Positions 1 through 12,334 are shown, counted from the stretch's first letter. The stretch: 64,000 nt of DNA from Bursaphelenchus xylophilus (GCA_904066235.2 CAJFCV020000003.1:7750001-7814000); one strand, 5' to 3'. Notes: a model not told the origin generated them from the sequence alone. Program-made: numbers and translations.

Positions 1-941
1 TGCATTAATCGTAGTTGTAGAGAGTTGTTAAACTCAATGTCTCTCAATTGAGTTTGCATTGTTTGAACGGTTTTCTCGATTTGGAATAACATTGGGTATG
101 CGTAGGTGTCCTAAACAATGTTCTGACTGTAATTTCTGACCTACCATATGATTCACAACTCTCCAACCGGGCATTTCATTTGAGTTGTGACTGTTGGTAC
201 TCTCATCTGACTTGGCATCTCCTTTATTTCGACGACGTTTCGAACTCTGGGTACCACGGCGACTTCGAGCTGAAACTCGGGAAACTTTAGACATTACAAT
301 GAGAAATTACGCATTTTTTAATTGATTTAAACGGTAATAGGCTTACGACTGAGTTTCTCAATACTCGAATTGTCACTGCTTGAAGTTTTGGGGACCTGCC
401 CCAATGTTTCCATGTTCTGGGCACTGGCTTTTCGTGATGTGGTTGGTCTAAAATAACAATCCTCCAGTTTGAGTCATAAATAATAAGGAATTTGGATATG
501 GCAAGTATTGTGGTACAGAATTATTGGCTGCATTTCACTTCGCGCAGATCAAGTTTATTATTTTAATCCACCAAAAGGCTAGTCGAAGGGTTGGATTGGC
601 AGCAAAATTGTCTAGCTCAGATTTTCATGCCAATCGATCTTTTTGGTAAGCTATTTGTCAGGTTTAAAAGCCCAGCCGACCCGTTGGCTAACCATTGGAT
701 AAACAGACTACAATCCATACCTTTGTTCTGCGTGAAATAAAACGCTTCGATTAACTTACTTCTCATCACTTTTGCTAGTCCCGGCCAGCGTCACATTCTT
801 TTGTTTCAATAACTGCTTTTCGGCGTCTTGGACCATACTGTGGAGCTCTTCGTCTGAATAATCAGCTGCGTCTTCGTAAAAACTCATCTCGGCGATATCG
901 TCCAAAACGTTCAAATCGGCGATTATGTCGCGGTTTGTCAT
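1..941 (-). CDS. Unrecognised four-exon gene, 3' end beyond the left edge
   Basis: I assemble four exons on the minus strand: 941-760, 447-347, 269-145 and 110 to beyond position 1. The introns are 312, 77 and 34 bp. All have GT donors and AG acceptors (TTTTAG, TTTCAG, TTTAG), and the phases agree at every join. The visible product is 172 residues. It has an acidic N-terminal third (about residues 1-60, several Asp/Glu clusters), a Ser/Thr/Lys-rich middle (62-95), a basic patch with RSRR and KRRR near 96-108 that could be a nuclear localisation signal, a PGWRVV segment near 127-132, and a Gln/Leu-rich stretch at the edge that may start a helix. I do not recognise the family. The ATG at 941 is chosen because a TTTCAG acceptor lies about 50 bp upstream. 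If the 77-bp intron is retained, the frame ends at a TAA at 327-329 and gives a 100-residue product. Confidence 0.6.
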
Positions 942-991
942 TAACAGTTATTCATTGGGAGACCGGGCTTATAATGGAGTTTATAAGGCAA

Positions 992-997
992 CTGAAA
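992..997 (-). promoter_or_regulatory. Probable spliced-leader acceptor site
   Basis: The minus strand reads GCTTTCAG just upstream of the ATG at 941. It matches the nematode 3' splice acceptor consensus, and no coding exon with a donor is visible upstream. The simplest reading is a trans-splice site leaving a 5' leader of about 50 nt. A cis-spliced 5' UTR intron is also possible. Confidence 0.4.
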
Positions 998-3020
998 GCT
1001 CATCAATTATTCAAAACTGTATAAAATAAAAAGACTTTAACGCGAAAATACGATCAGGGCAGACCCCAAATTTCAAAACACCTGAAACACTGATAAAATA
1101 GCGGGTTTGTAAGGAAATATTCTTCGATTAAAACCCTAAGGCTTTCTCTCTTCAAATCGATTGGTGAAAAACAGCGAAGGAGAAAACGCAAAAACTCCTT
1201 TTCGACGAAAGAGTGAACTAGAGAAGATGTAGTACCTTGTGTTCTCGCCTCTCTTTGACATAATAGTAGTGGTAATTTTAGAGGTAAAACAGTGAGAGTT
1301 GAAGAAACACTGATTTACTTATAATGGAAAATGAAAGATAAAATCATCAAGGTTACATGATTAAAGAAGGAAGGGTTGACTGATGTAAAACTAAAAAAAG
1401 GAAGCCATCAAGAAGAAAACAGGAAATAAAAACGTTTGAACGCTCTGTGAAGGTCGCCCTCGGAGTAACATAAATTATTTCAATAGCAAGATGCAGCGGT
1501 AATAATTGAAGTAATAACCGTAGTTATTGGAACTACAATGATATGGCCCTATGGCAAATTGATTATTAAATAAAACAATCTGAACGTTCAATGCGCCAAT
1601 CTTCGAATGTTCGGGTTTTTACGGCGGGGAGACAGCCGGAGAGGAAATGTTTCTGCCAGATCTTCTGCAGAATGCTGACTAAGTTTTTTCAAAAGTCTCA
1701 GAAAATTTCTTTTTTGATTTTTTCAAGCTCCAATTCTGTAATGAATCCAAAGAATTCAAATGGTCAAGTGTTTTGTTTACTAAATTTGAAGAAGGTACAA
1801 GGAAGCTCCTCTCCCCATCCTCCCCACGGAAGACCCCGTTTTTGAGGCTTATCAAAAGAAATCTCCGAAATCTCGGTAAAGCACTCTAGAAATACAAATT
1901 AGCAATGCCACGACGCAAAACAAAAAGAATTTGAAAATGCGCGATAATCTGCCCTCAAATAAGAAAACTGAGGGGAGTAAAGTCTTCGGGGTGAAGATGT
2001 GGCAGTAATTAATCAATATTGGGAAGGTATTCAACTTCGGGCAAAATTTGCATGACTTATGGATTATGGTAATTAATGTACCACTAACGGCATCTACTCG
2101 ACTTTTCTCACAATATCATCATTATGTCCAAATATTATGAGAACTTTGTCGTTTCCCATATTACTTATTCAGATTTGGTCAAAATAACGTTTCCCAATTT
2201 CCGCCAAGTCATTTTTTCATATTTTCCGAGGCTTTTCCGACCTCATTTCTTCTTATTCACCGCAACAAATGGCCCGGCAACTGACCGGTAGCGGGTTACA
2301 AAAAGAATGTTTTTGAGGAGAAAACAGTGACCTCTTTACTTCTTTTGTTTAACCCGAGCTGAGCTTCAGAGTGCAGGAGCCTCTGTTAAGGTTGGATTAC
2401 ACTATAATCCCAGTTTCACTTTTTATAGAGGGATAGTTTACCTGCTAACAACGAAGATGTAGTTTTAAATTAACTAAATTCAAAAACTGTCACTATGTCA
2501 TCGTCTTTACTTTCATTTGATCATAAAGTTGGCCACGGATCTATGGCTCGAACTTTTTGCCCTCCATCAATTTGCACCGAAAATGTCGCGTGAAATGCAG
2601 AGTGTCAGCTGTCGAGAAGAAATATTTGGGGCTTGTTAATGAAGAGAGGCTCATTTTAAAAATAACTTATACGTTTCATGTTGTTAAGGCTTTAACTGAG
2701 GGAAGCGAGGTTCTAAGGGATGGGATCAGATTTCTCACAGATCTTTATACACAATAATATGTATATATGAAAAGCTGATCATTATATATAGAGACTTAAT
2801 CCAAGTAGACCTTAGTCATTACTCATAAAAAACTCCCTCCAACTAGATGATGGGTGACATTATCCCAATTTTCTGACATTTTGTCACCGCTTTGTTGACA
2901 GTGGCTTTAGGGCTTATAATTTTTGGCTCATTTATCAAAACCTTCTTGGCTGATTCACACCTCAGGCCTCTACTTCCCCGACCTTTGGGTCATAACTCCG
3001 CGAGAGCAGATGTTTTTCGC
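998..3020. other. Intergenic region, no supported gene
   Basis: This stretch separates the divergent left gene and the coiled-coil gene. It is AT-rich and holds only short open frames without convincing splice signals, for example around 1591-1845 and 2557-2757. A short ATG frame at 2495 (MSSSLL...) could be a distal first exon, but nothing supports it beyond the open frame. The region probably holds the promoter of the left gene. Confidence 0.5.
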
Positions 3021-3557
3021 TTAACCCTTTCCGGACGAGTCGGCACCTCCATGCAGAAATGAAAGAGGGTACCCTACTGAGTAACGGCATAATAGTGGTT
3101 CAGCCCATCGAAGCGTTATTTGGGACTTATGACAAAAAATGTCCTAAAAAGTACCCCCAGTTGACATAACCCTTATAAAATTTTGCTAACGACCTGTAAA
3201 TTAGAAACTACCCCTAAGTTAAAGTCTAAGACCCCTACTACTGTTACATCCAAGAACTGTCCAAATCGGACCATTACAGGATTAGTTATCGACTTTTGGA
3301 AATTGAATTTTAAATTTCGACCAATTTTTGGCCCAAAATTGAGTATATCTTCCGCCGGAATTAACCATTTCAGTCTAAATGTGGTTTTTCTGAATCTAGA
3401 GTGACGCTAGCTTCTTCCCAGAATGTTTCCAGAAAAAATCTATAGGGCACGTTTCTGTAAAAAGCGAAAAGGTTGAAAGCGTAAAGGTTTCACCGTATAA
3501 AATGTCGCCGCAAGCCGAGAAGGGTCGGGCGCAGCTCGAAAGGCGAAAATAATATAT
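3021..3557 (+). repeat. Left inverted arm of the foldback element
   Basis: This arm is the reverse complement of 3730-4266. Landmark offsets from the two ends match exactly: 162, 383 and 522 bp. Beyond this point a weaker inner stem (3571-3584 with 3703-3716) extends the palindrome into the loop. Confidence 0.8.
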
Positions 3558-3729
3558 ATTTTTTTGAGAAATACTATTTTAGTGCGAAACTAAAGCAAAA
3601 TCCAATGAAATTGCCTGAAAACGCATTAAAAATATTAAAATGACATTGAGTTAATGTTTGCGTGCTCTGTCTGTCTGTATTTCATCTGAATTCAGCTTGT
3701 CGACACTAAAATAATATTTTTCCAAGAAA

Positions 3730-4266
3730 AAATATTATTTTAGCCTTTCGAGCTGCGCCCGACCCTTCGCGGCTTGCGGCGACATTTTATACGGTGAAAC
3801 CTTTACGTTTTCAACTTTTTCGCTTTTTACAGAAAAGTGCTCTATAGGTTTTTTCTGGAAACATTCTAGGAAGAAGCTAGCGTCAATGTAGATTCAGAAA
3901 AACCACATTTGGACCGAAATGGTTGATTCCGGCGGAAGATATACTCAATTTTGGGCCAAAAATTGGTCGAAATTTAAAATTCAATTTCCAAAAGTCGATA
4001 ACTAATCCTGTAGTGGTCCGATTTGGACAGTTCTTGGATGTAACAGTAGTAGGAGTCTTAGACTTTAACTTAGGGGTAGTTTCTAATTTACAGGTCGTTA
4101 GCAAAATTTTATAAGGGTTATGTCAACTGGGGGTACTTTTTAGGACATTTTTTGTCATAAGTCCCAAATAACGCTTCGATGGGCTGAACCACTATTATGC
4201 CGTTACTCAGTAGGGTACCCTCTTTCATTTCTGCATGGAGGTGCCGACTCGTCCGGAAAGGGTTAA
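3730..4266 (-). repeat. Right inverted arm of the foldback element
   Basis: This arm mirrors 3021-3557 and ends in GGGTTAA. Small substitutions between arms, such as at the GCGAAAA versus GCTAAAA position near the inner end, show they are not strictly identical. Confidence 0.8.
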
Positions 4267-5748
4267 TTGAGATCAAAAAAATAATAAATTTCCTCTGACC
4301 TTATTATACTTTTGACATAAACTTGTGCTCCGTATTTTACTTTTTCTTTAGCTTTGATCTCTGGAAATCTGCATTTACCCCATTTCCACACCACACAAAT
4401 GTTACGTAATTAGGGAGGATCCGCCTAAGCCCGGGATTACTCTACTTCCGTAGACGATCCTTAATCAAATCACCCAAAAAAGATGAGCTCGGATGCTTTA
4501 TCACTTGTACATTCTGGTAACTCGATTAGTGCGGAGGAAAAGGTAATCTGCAGAGGGCTTCACCTTGGGATAAGACAGGTAAAAATGTATTCCAAACTTA
4601 TGAATTTTTGCCCATTTTTGAAAATATTACCCCATCAGTCCCCCATTTTTCGAAAAAAAAACCGCGCCCAATAAAACTAAATGAAGGCAAAAATACGGAG
4701 AGGTATTGGGCAGCGGTTATGCGCAAACAGCAGACGGTTAATGTGGCCTCGCGATTGGGATACAAGATGCGAAGTGACGGGGGATTTACACTCTCTTCGG
4801 GTATCTTTTTCGGGTGCCGGTTTTACTTGCCGGCCACACAGTGGGAGATCGCGTGGCATTCGCGATTTTTGGCATTAGGGAAAACAGAAGGTGGATTATA
4901 ATATTCTTCTTTAGTTTACTATCATTTATGTTTCAGACCTTCCTTCGTTGTTGAAGATTTTGATGCTATTTTGCATTCCCATAGTTTTACCATGCTTTTT
5001 ACGTTTTCTAACTATACAAAAAGCGATCTGTTTGAATACCCATGGATAAATGAGTAATGTACGATTTGTGATATACGAAAACAATGGAGATATTTGTGGA
5101 CTGAACCAAAAGTATTGCGTAACGGTCAACGCAACGGTCATTAGAGACCGAAGGTGATTGATTATGGGCTCTCCGGTTTCCGTACAATATTCGTTTCGCT
5201 TCGTGAAGCTTACTTGAGTTCTCCATAATCGCCGTATATCTCATTTTATATTAATTTTGGTATAATATCAAGATATTTATGTTTGTAAAATACGTATTTC
5301 AATTGAAGAAGGGTTTTTGCAAAACTGAGGTTTAATTTATCCCCGAAATGATGTTTCCCTTCCTGTTCATTTCGTCGGATCCCAAGATTCTCTCGTTTAA
5401 TCGAAGCGTGAATAAATATTTATATAAAATCTTCGCGCCGCGCAATGATCCAACTTTTGCTTTCGATAATCGAAAAGAAATAAGAAGAAGACTTTTGTAT
5501 CATTCTCATTTAATGCCGCAATTCTTACGAATAATTTGCCGCTGGCGCCGCGGTTCTCGTTTTATTTGCACAGAAGTCTTTGATGCCTGAGGGAATCTAA
5601 TGACAATAGAAAAGTTTTGTAAAGTGTTTCCGAATTTCGTCATCATTTTTTCTATTGTATTATGCATGTTTATCGAAGAGTTCTACTTTTAATTTATAGG
5701 ATTTCTTTGTGATTTTTATATTTGTATAAGATAAGAATTTGTTTTGGG
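4267..5748. other. Upstream region of the coiled-coil gene
   Basis: Apart from the candidate distal exon listed separately, I see no gene here. A CTTTTTCTTTAG acceptor-like site ends at 4351 and could be a spliced-leader site for a transcript starting with the ATG at 4483. The open frames at 4608-4901 and 5348-5590 lack family features or convincing splice context. In the proximal-start model this is promoter; in the distal-start model most of it is a first intron of 1,275 bp. Confidence 0.4.
4483..4578 (+). other. Candidate distal first exon of the coiled-coil gene
   Basis: An ATG opens a 32-codon frame (MSSDALSL...) ending in CAG followed by GTAAAA, in phase 0. This fits the phase-0 acceptor at 5854. 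An earlier phase-0 donor, AAG followed by GTAATC, at 4543 would give a 20-codon exon. The frame is Ser-rich like the N-terminus of the main protein. It is an alternative to the proximal first exon at 5749; transcript data are needed to choose. Confidence 0.35.
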
Positions 5749-8700
5749 ATGTGGGACGATAAACTCAAGGATTTACATTTCGTTGGACTCAGACATTTTT
5801 GATCGTGACTTGTGTCGCCGTCCGTATTTTACGATAATTTCTTTTATCATCAGGGCCCCGTTACAGATGATAGGTCAAAAATGAACAACTCTCCGTTGAA
5901 TTCTCCCTCAAATTATAACAGCCTTCCAAGGTCGGCCAGTTCTTTGAATGGGACATTACCTCGGAATATACCTGCTAAAGGATTTGGAACTGCAAATTAC
6001 ATGCTGAAAGAAGAATATGAGAGGGATCGGGTTAGATGGCAGCAAAAGTTGGAGGAGGCTGAGGCAAAGTTAGTTGAAGCGTCCATTCAAAATACAGAAT
6101 TAAGTCAGATTAAAGCTCAGTTGGTAAGTTATCAGACCTCTATTACCGTCATTTTGCTTTGATTTCTATCTAATTCGAATACTTTTTAGAACAAGAAGAT
6201 AATTGATATAGAAAAGAACCAAAAGCCCTTGATAGAGTACAATAAACGGCTGGCCGAGCGGAATAAAACTGCCACGGAACAGTGTAAAGAGCTGGAAGAT
6301 ACGATTGCTTTTATTCGGGACGAAAATTTAACTTTGGTATGTTTAAGATACGTCTATCGTGGCAACAACATTTGTTGGAGAGTTGTTTTACATAATATTT
6401 TTTTTAGAAAGACTCCTATGACCGTTTGGCCAAGGATAATGCGGCTTTAAAGGAGCAGCGGGCCTTTCCTGAGCGTCTAGAAGAACTTGAACGGTATCGG
6501 GCTCAAGTTCTCGAACTTTCAAAGTGCATTACAGCCCTTAGGGCGTCTATTCAGGTTGGTCTTGAATTATAGTTTTATAATTTTTATGTTGATACATGTG
6601 ATTGACGTCATTTTAACAACGATTTGATAATTACAGTAATATTTTAAGTTTTAATCTTCTGGATTGCTGTTGTTTTAGGAGAGAGATCGTCGGCATGAAT
6701 TGTTAGTACAGAAGTTTAGAAAAATTAAGAAAACGTTGGCGGCGCGGAGGGATAATGAGGATGACAGGATAAGTTTTATCGGCTCGGAAGCTTCGACTGG
6801 CTCCACAATTGCGTTGGATACAATTGCCGAGGATTTGGACGAGGTAGGATCTTATCACATTTCCAAGATTTATTATAAAATACGAGGCGTCTTCTTGATG
6901 TCAAAGGTAAAATTTCTTTGCTCTTAAGACTTGGGATTGCACTTTAAATCAAAAAAGCCTAGAAAATCCAGAATCTGCGACAAAAAACTCTGAGAATCGC
7001 CGTTCATCATGAAAAAAGTAACTAATTTGAGGCAACAAAGCCATTCAGCCGCGAATTTCCAATCTCCAGCTGATCTCAGGCTGTCCTTGAATCGCAAGTT
7101 TCGCGAAAAGAGTGCCAGAATTAAGGAAACGGAGAGCAGAATTAAATGAGACGGTGGAGATTTCAAGAACTTTTCGGGGATCTTCGGGGGAAAGTTACAA
7201 GGTGTTCTCGGGGGGTGTTAATTAATTAATTATTCTTTTTATGCCTAATGCAAATCGGGAAAATATGAAGATTTGTTGCGATTGTTGCGTTTTCCTTTGA
7301 TAATAGATTATTGCCCGTATATGGTGAGAGTTGTGAAAGGACTTTACTTACTTTCATTACGTTTGACTTTTAATTTTCGCGGGTTTCCTAAGCAAAAATC
7401 TGCATAATCCGTTTTATCCAAACATTTCGAACAATGAAATGACAAATTATGCAAATTTATCACTCGAAACCTGCGAAAATAAAAAACAAATAATGAAAGT
7501 TTGGATCTTTTAATAGGCCAAATGATACGACCCAAAACAGTAAAATTAACGGTTTAGCGCTAAAAGGTGAGCAAATCGTTAGTGAGTAGAGCTTGACGTT
7601 GATCGTTATCGGCACGCATTTCCTTCTGATTCATTGTTATTCTACAAAAACCCTTCAGAGGATGAATAAACCCAAGAATTCTTGAATTTTCGGGTTCAAA
7701 AGACTTTGAGAAAACCCCAAAATAGATTTATATATTTATAGTCATCTTTAAGACTCTTTTTATCCCATAATTTTATGAGTAATCCAATAACTTCCTCAAA
7801 TTTATGCTAATCGGTGCCATTGTTTTCCCAATCTCAATCTTTTCCCCATAACTTTCAAAACATGTCAATTACAAGTTGAAAGCACTCATTTTTAGTGTAA
7901 ATAGCACTACTTTACAACCCCTAATTTTAACTTGCATGATGCCAGAAATGCCATCCGAGTTTTTAAGTTCCCCCTGGGTATACCTACTCAGTATTTGTAC
8001 TAATATGGATCTCCAAAAAGGGAATATAATTGCTGTTTCCGGTTAGTACGTTCCTGGTTCGGATTTCAAAGGCCTTGTGATGTTCGGAAAACGGGGATTT
8101 GTTTATTTACCAACATGTTTTTTGGGAAACTTGCAAAGGGTTCTCGGATCCGAATTTTGACATTTTTACTGTAGCTCTAAGTTTTTGTGACTTTTATTTT
8201 CAGTTTTCTCGACGCGATTCATATTATTCATCTTCCTAGTAGTTTCGAAATCTTTCAGCCAAATGCTGAAGCCCACACGAATCCCAACGATGATCCCCAG
8301 GGTAAGGTGAATGACTAGTAATAAGGCCCTTTAAAATATAAACCCCAGCCCAAAGCATCCAATTTTCGTTAACATAAACCCCCGAGAACGCCGGCTATTA
8401 CGTATAATATTGGGTCTGAGCTCAGTGGTCAGGATGTACCGGGCGATTTACAATTGGCGGCCAAGAGTCCGGTTTAAGATGGTTGGTTTTGTTTGATACC
8501 ATATCAGGGCTATGTGAAAATAATTTGTAACCTTAGCCGAATCCAGTTTCAGGTATAATTAGAGCTCTAATTGCTCATTATTACTTTTTACAAACCGCTG
8601 GAAACCGTCGGAAAAAGGTTTTGACTTCCCGTTTCCCTCCGGGTAAATGCATACTTTGTGTAATACCCGCAATTTCTTTCCATAAACACTGTCGGCTCAA

Positions 8701-11700
8701 CGGGCATTAATCGGTCTTTACGGGCGGATATTCACTCTAATCGCGGATAGGTAAATATCGGCGGAATGGCGTATGGGGAGAGACTTGTTTTTGTTTAGGA
8801 TTGTGGATTAAGGCACAGGAGGACTGAGAAATATATCTAATGTACGGAACGTAATTGCGTTTGGTGATCTCCGAGGACTCTTAAAATATATTTATTACAC
8901 TTTAAAGCACCGGTATGCTTTACCTTAAATCTGCCGTGATTTTAATCGGCCAGTAAAAACTTAAGCTGGCAACTAAGACCTATTTTTTTTGTTAAATCTT
9001 CTGTTAACCAAGAACATTAAGACACTGTATAGAAAGAGCCCAATGGTCAGGCTTCTTCAGCCCTCAGATTCTTGCAGATACACTCTGCATAGTGCAGGTA
9101 CCATGTAAACTTAAGCTGAAGTCCCTTTGGTTTACGTCAAACTTCTTTCTTGTCTACCCGTTTTTGACGGATTCAAAAGATCCTGGTGGATTAATATCAA
9201 CCTTTTCTTTTTGTTTTTGATGTAAACGCCTTTATTTCCCTTTCGATGATGAATCAGAAAAAAGAAAGGGTGTTCGGATCTTGAGAAATGAACAGGGAAC
9301 ATAGAGATCAAGAGGCTTCTGGATCATCGACGCAATATAAAGAGATATTATTTTAATTGAAGGGTACCGTGGGGGATATTCGATATGGAAATGTTGGAGG
9401 ATAAAGGGAACAGAGTAAAATCAAAATATTTTAAGCTGATTTTTTATAAGAAAAATATCGTTAATGACAGACTAATGTCATTTTTAACACGTTTACAAGC
9501 GTCAGCAAAAAATGCTTTTAGAGCGAAATTAAAAGCTCCTTAACTTTGACTTGTTCGAAACCCAATTAAAGTTCAAATGTGCTTGTTTTACTACCGATCT
9601 AATCACCATTCTTCCAGGACACTTCCCTTTTGAGCGCCGACCCACCGCAAATTGTATTGGATCAGCTGGAATCAGCTCAAACCCAGATCTCCGAGCTTCG
9701 CGGAATCCTTTTGCCAGACACTGTAAGGCAAAATCCGTACATATTCTAAATGCTGTGATTTTAATTTACATTCCATTTTTAGCCAGAAATCACGCACGAA
9801 ATCATGCTTACTAAGGCAGCGAGGATGAAAGAAGAGCATAAGAATCTTCAAGAGAAAGTTTATATGCTGGAATTGGAGCTGGCAAATGCCAGAGATACTA
9901 ACGATTTGTTGGAGTTTCAGCTTGTCGAATTGAGTAGTACAAAGGTTAACGTTTTTCCATTTTTTTGATGATTTGTGAGATTTGTTTTTGTGAGGAGAAC
10001 ATATAGTCCTGTCAAATGTCCAATGTCATCATCCAAAAAATTATGGCAGTGTGACTAAATACTAAATATCTTCCTTCCAGAATCCTCCAATATGCCAAGA
10101 CAAGACCGTTGAGACGGATGAATATCTTGACGATGATTTGGAGATCCTTGAACTAGAGCCTCGCTTGAATTTTGTGAGTTATTATAGTCGTCATTTTTTT
10201 ACTATGTTTTAACGGATTATTTTTAAACTTTTAGGATGATGAATTTGTATCACGTACAAAAACAGCTCTTCGGGGTTTGGAACGGCTATTTGTTTTGAGC
10301 AAAGAGCAAAGGGAGACGATCCATTGTGGAGTCTCATGTCTTGGAGGACTTGAATATGTAAGTGTATTTATTTTTACGAATTTCTAACAATAAGGTTAAA
10401 AAGTTATCAAGAGGGCATGTATGGCATAAAGGATGCTCATAAAAAATACCTTTAAGAAGAAAAACTTGCTGGGATGTCTTTTGAAACCTTTTTTTGTCTG
10501 TAAAGTTTAGCTGGTAATTGTCAAGGAAGTCGCGTCGGAAACTAGCACTTTTTATATCCGTTTGAATCTTTCTGAAGTTAAATTAGGCCTTTGGGTCTCT
10601 AACTGTTCTATATTTTTCTTATTTCAGAAGCTCTCATTCGCCCACAACCAACTTAACATGACTGAATGTGAACTGACCCGTCTCAAGAAGTCCTACGAAG
10701 AACAATTGGCAGATCTTCAACGCCAAGTCGACGCCTCAACCGAAACCTCATCATTGAAGAAAAAAGAACTCAAAAATACGATCGAAGAGTTACGTGATGA
10801 AAGAATTGTAGTCCAGAAAGAATGCGAAGAACTCCGACGATTAAATGAAGAGCAACAACTGAAACTGGATGAACTCAACAAGAAGATAAACGAAAGCAAT
10901 GGATTTATTGAAGAATTGAAGAGAGATTTGGCTGAAGAAAGTCAAAGCAAGACAGATATTATCAAGGAGCTACAAGAATCTCGACAAAATGCGGATAAAT
11001 GGAAGCAACAAGTAGATGTTCTTCAAGACAAGGCCAATAAATTATTTGTTATGGAGAGAAATTTGAAGAATGTGGAGGATACAAACACGGATCTGGAGAA
11101 GAGATTCGACAAGGAGTTGATGCTCAGAAATTCACTTGAACTCAAAAATAAACAATTGATCAAGGAGCTGATGGAGGCGAAGAAGGAGATCGAGAGGTTG
11201 GAAGGGGAGATTCGGCCAATCGGGTAAGTGAGTTTTGTTCGGGTTTTATGGAAACCACAAGCTGACTTTTTCAGCAATGAAAATTAATAATTCTTTCTGC
11301 AAAATAGGGAACGCTGTGATTCGAATTGTGGGATTGGGAGCTTTGTAAATATCATTTTTTTCACACGGATATTCACAATGCACAAAATCTTATCAGTCTC
11401 AGCATCCGAAGTTATGAAACTTTTTTCCGGGATTTATTACATCCATTATTCATTTAAAGCTGGATTAAATTCTCATTAAAAATTTTATCTGCTATTTATA
11501 ATCTCAATTTTTGATCACAATTAGAATGTGAAAATTCTAACATTTCCAGCTTTTACTGCCTAATACTTCAGCTTTTTTTAGCGCACCATTGGGCAACCAT
11601 TCTATTCTGTAACTCTCACTTTTACACCCATTAACGCAATTAACATTCTTTATAACTTTCGGTTTTACTTATAACTACCATAAGTACTGTTTTCACTTTG

Positions 11701-12334
11701 CCAGTTGACACTTTATTTAAAACCACTTGTAAATATGAAATATTATACCTCATCACCCTCAAATCCCCTGACATTCCACCCTCATTTCCCATTACAGAAC
11801 CCAGTTAGAGCGGCGTTACGAAGAGACCCGTTATCGGTTGGCCGAAGCGTTGAAAATGGTTGAAAAATTGGAAAGTCAGCTGTCGAATTCGAATCAAGTT
11901 ATTGCCGAGATCAGAAAATCAGATGGCAATGGCGAAAAAATGGCTAGGGAAATTGTCCAATTGAAGCGTTATAACGACGAATTAAGTGCCCAATTCAACA
12001 CTCAGATGGATCTTATCAGCGAATTAAAGAAGAGATTCTTGATTGTGTCGCAAAAGGTAGGTGGAATGCTGATGGGTAATAGGAGCAGGTTGTACAAAAA
12101 TTTTGTTTTATGTTTTGTTAGGAAAAAGCCATTTTTTGTTTGTACTATTATAATTATAATCATCAACACGACCCTCCCAATTAATCTTCTATTTATTTCC
12201 AGACGCAAGGGAAAAGCGAATCCAACGAAAGTATCAGTTGGACATCCAAGAGTTCCTCCATGGACGATGAGCAATACCATTCGGAAGAAGGAGGGTCCGA
12301 GAAGAGTCATCAACTTCATCACGGATCCATCTGA
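5749..12334 (+). CDS. Multi-exon coiled-coil protein, about 743 residues
   Basis: I assemble exons 5749-5781, 5854-6123, 6190-6336, 6408-6554, 6679-6843, 9618-9722, 9783-9944, 10081-10173, 10235-10357, 10628-11223, 11798-12056 and 12203-12334. Phases agree throughout, and all introns are phase 0 except the 574-bp one. The product has a Ser/Asn/Pro-rich head (about 12-60), heptad-like coiled coil (about 70-225), an acidic linker, further helical segments (about 255-415), and a long Glu/Lys/Leu-rich coiled coil (about 416-700). It ends in a Ser-, acid- and His-rich tail. I see no catalytic motif, signal peptide or membrane segment, so a scaffold or cytoskeletal role is inferred only from composition. 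I do not recognise the family. The first exon is the least certain: the ATG at 5749 uses a GTTGGA donor and a 72-bp intron, and a distal alternative exists at 4483. The gene is tail-to-tail with the next one, 161 bp apart. Confidence 0.75.
6972..7149 (+). other. Candidate alternative terminal exons in the 2.8-kb intron
   Basis: A CCAG acceptor at 6969-6971 opens a phase-0 frame (NLRQKTLR...) to 7017. A GTAACT donor and a 52-bp intron then join it to 7070-7149, which stays open to a TGA. Spliced after the exon ending at 6843, this would add a 41-residue Lys/Arg-rich tail and end the protein after about 295 residues. This is an inference from splice signals and composition only. Confidence 0.3.
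8204..8239 (+). other. Second candidate alternative terminal exon
   Basis: A strong TTTTATTTTCAG acceptor is followed, in phase 0 with the exon ending at 6843, by FSRRDSYYSSS and a TAG at 8237-8239. The Ser/Tyr/Arg-rich ending looks coding, but it is very short and could be chance. The rest of the 6844-9617 intron shows no other supported exon, only AT-rich sequence including a TTAATTAATTAATTA run near 7219. Confidence 0.3.

Larger units (their letters stand above)
3021..4266. mobile_element. Foldback TTAA-bounded element, piggyBac-like non-autonomous
   Basis: Each end reads TTAACCCTTTCCGGACGAG inwards, so the element is a huge inverted repeat. Arms of about 537 bp (3021-3557 and 3730-4266) pair colinearly without indels and surround a loop of about 172 bp. 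TTAA target duplications followed by terminal CCC are the hallmark of piggyBac-superfamily transposons (family knowledge). No transposase is encoded: the loop is too small, and the open frames at 3183-3404 (+) and 3883-4104 (-) are mirror images in the two arms. It is most likely a MITE or foldback derivative mobilised in trans. The arms differ at only a few positions, which suggests recent origin or arm homogenisation. Confidence 0.75.

Noticed and set aside
30..55. Small hairpin, AAACTCAAT pairing with ATTGAGTTT
   Set aside because: It lies within an inferred coding exon and is too short to support a regulatory or mobile-element call.
3183..4104. Two 73-codon open frames, one on each strand, with almost the same product
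   Set aside because: They are the mirror-image arms of the foldback element and not paired genes; they lack good starts and family features.
5348..5590. 80-codon open frame upstream of the coiled-coil gene
   Set aside because: It has no recognisable motif and no splice sites in a phase that joins the main gene; its composition looks random.
6924..7166. 80-codon minus-strand open frame in the long intron
   Set aside because: The opposite strand offers better splice-consistent frames in the same place, and this frame shows no family features.
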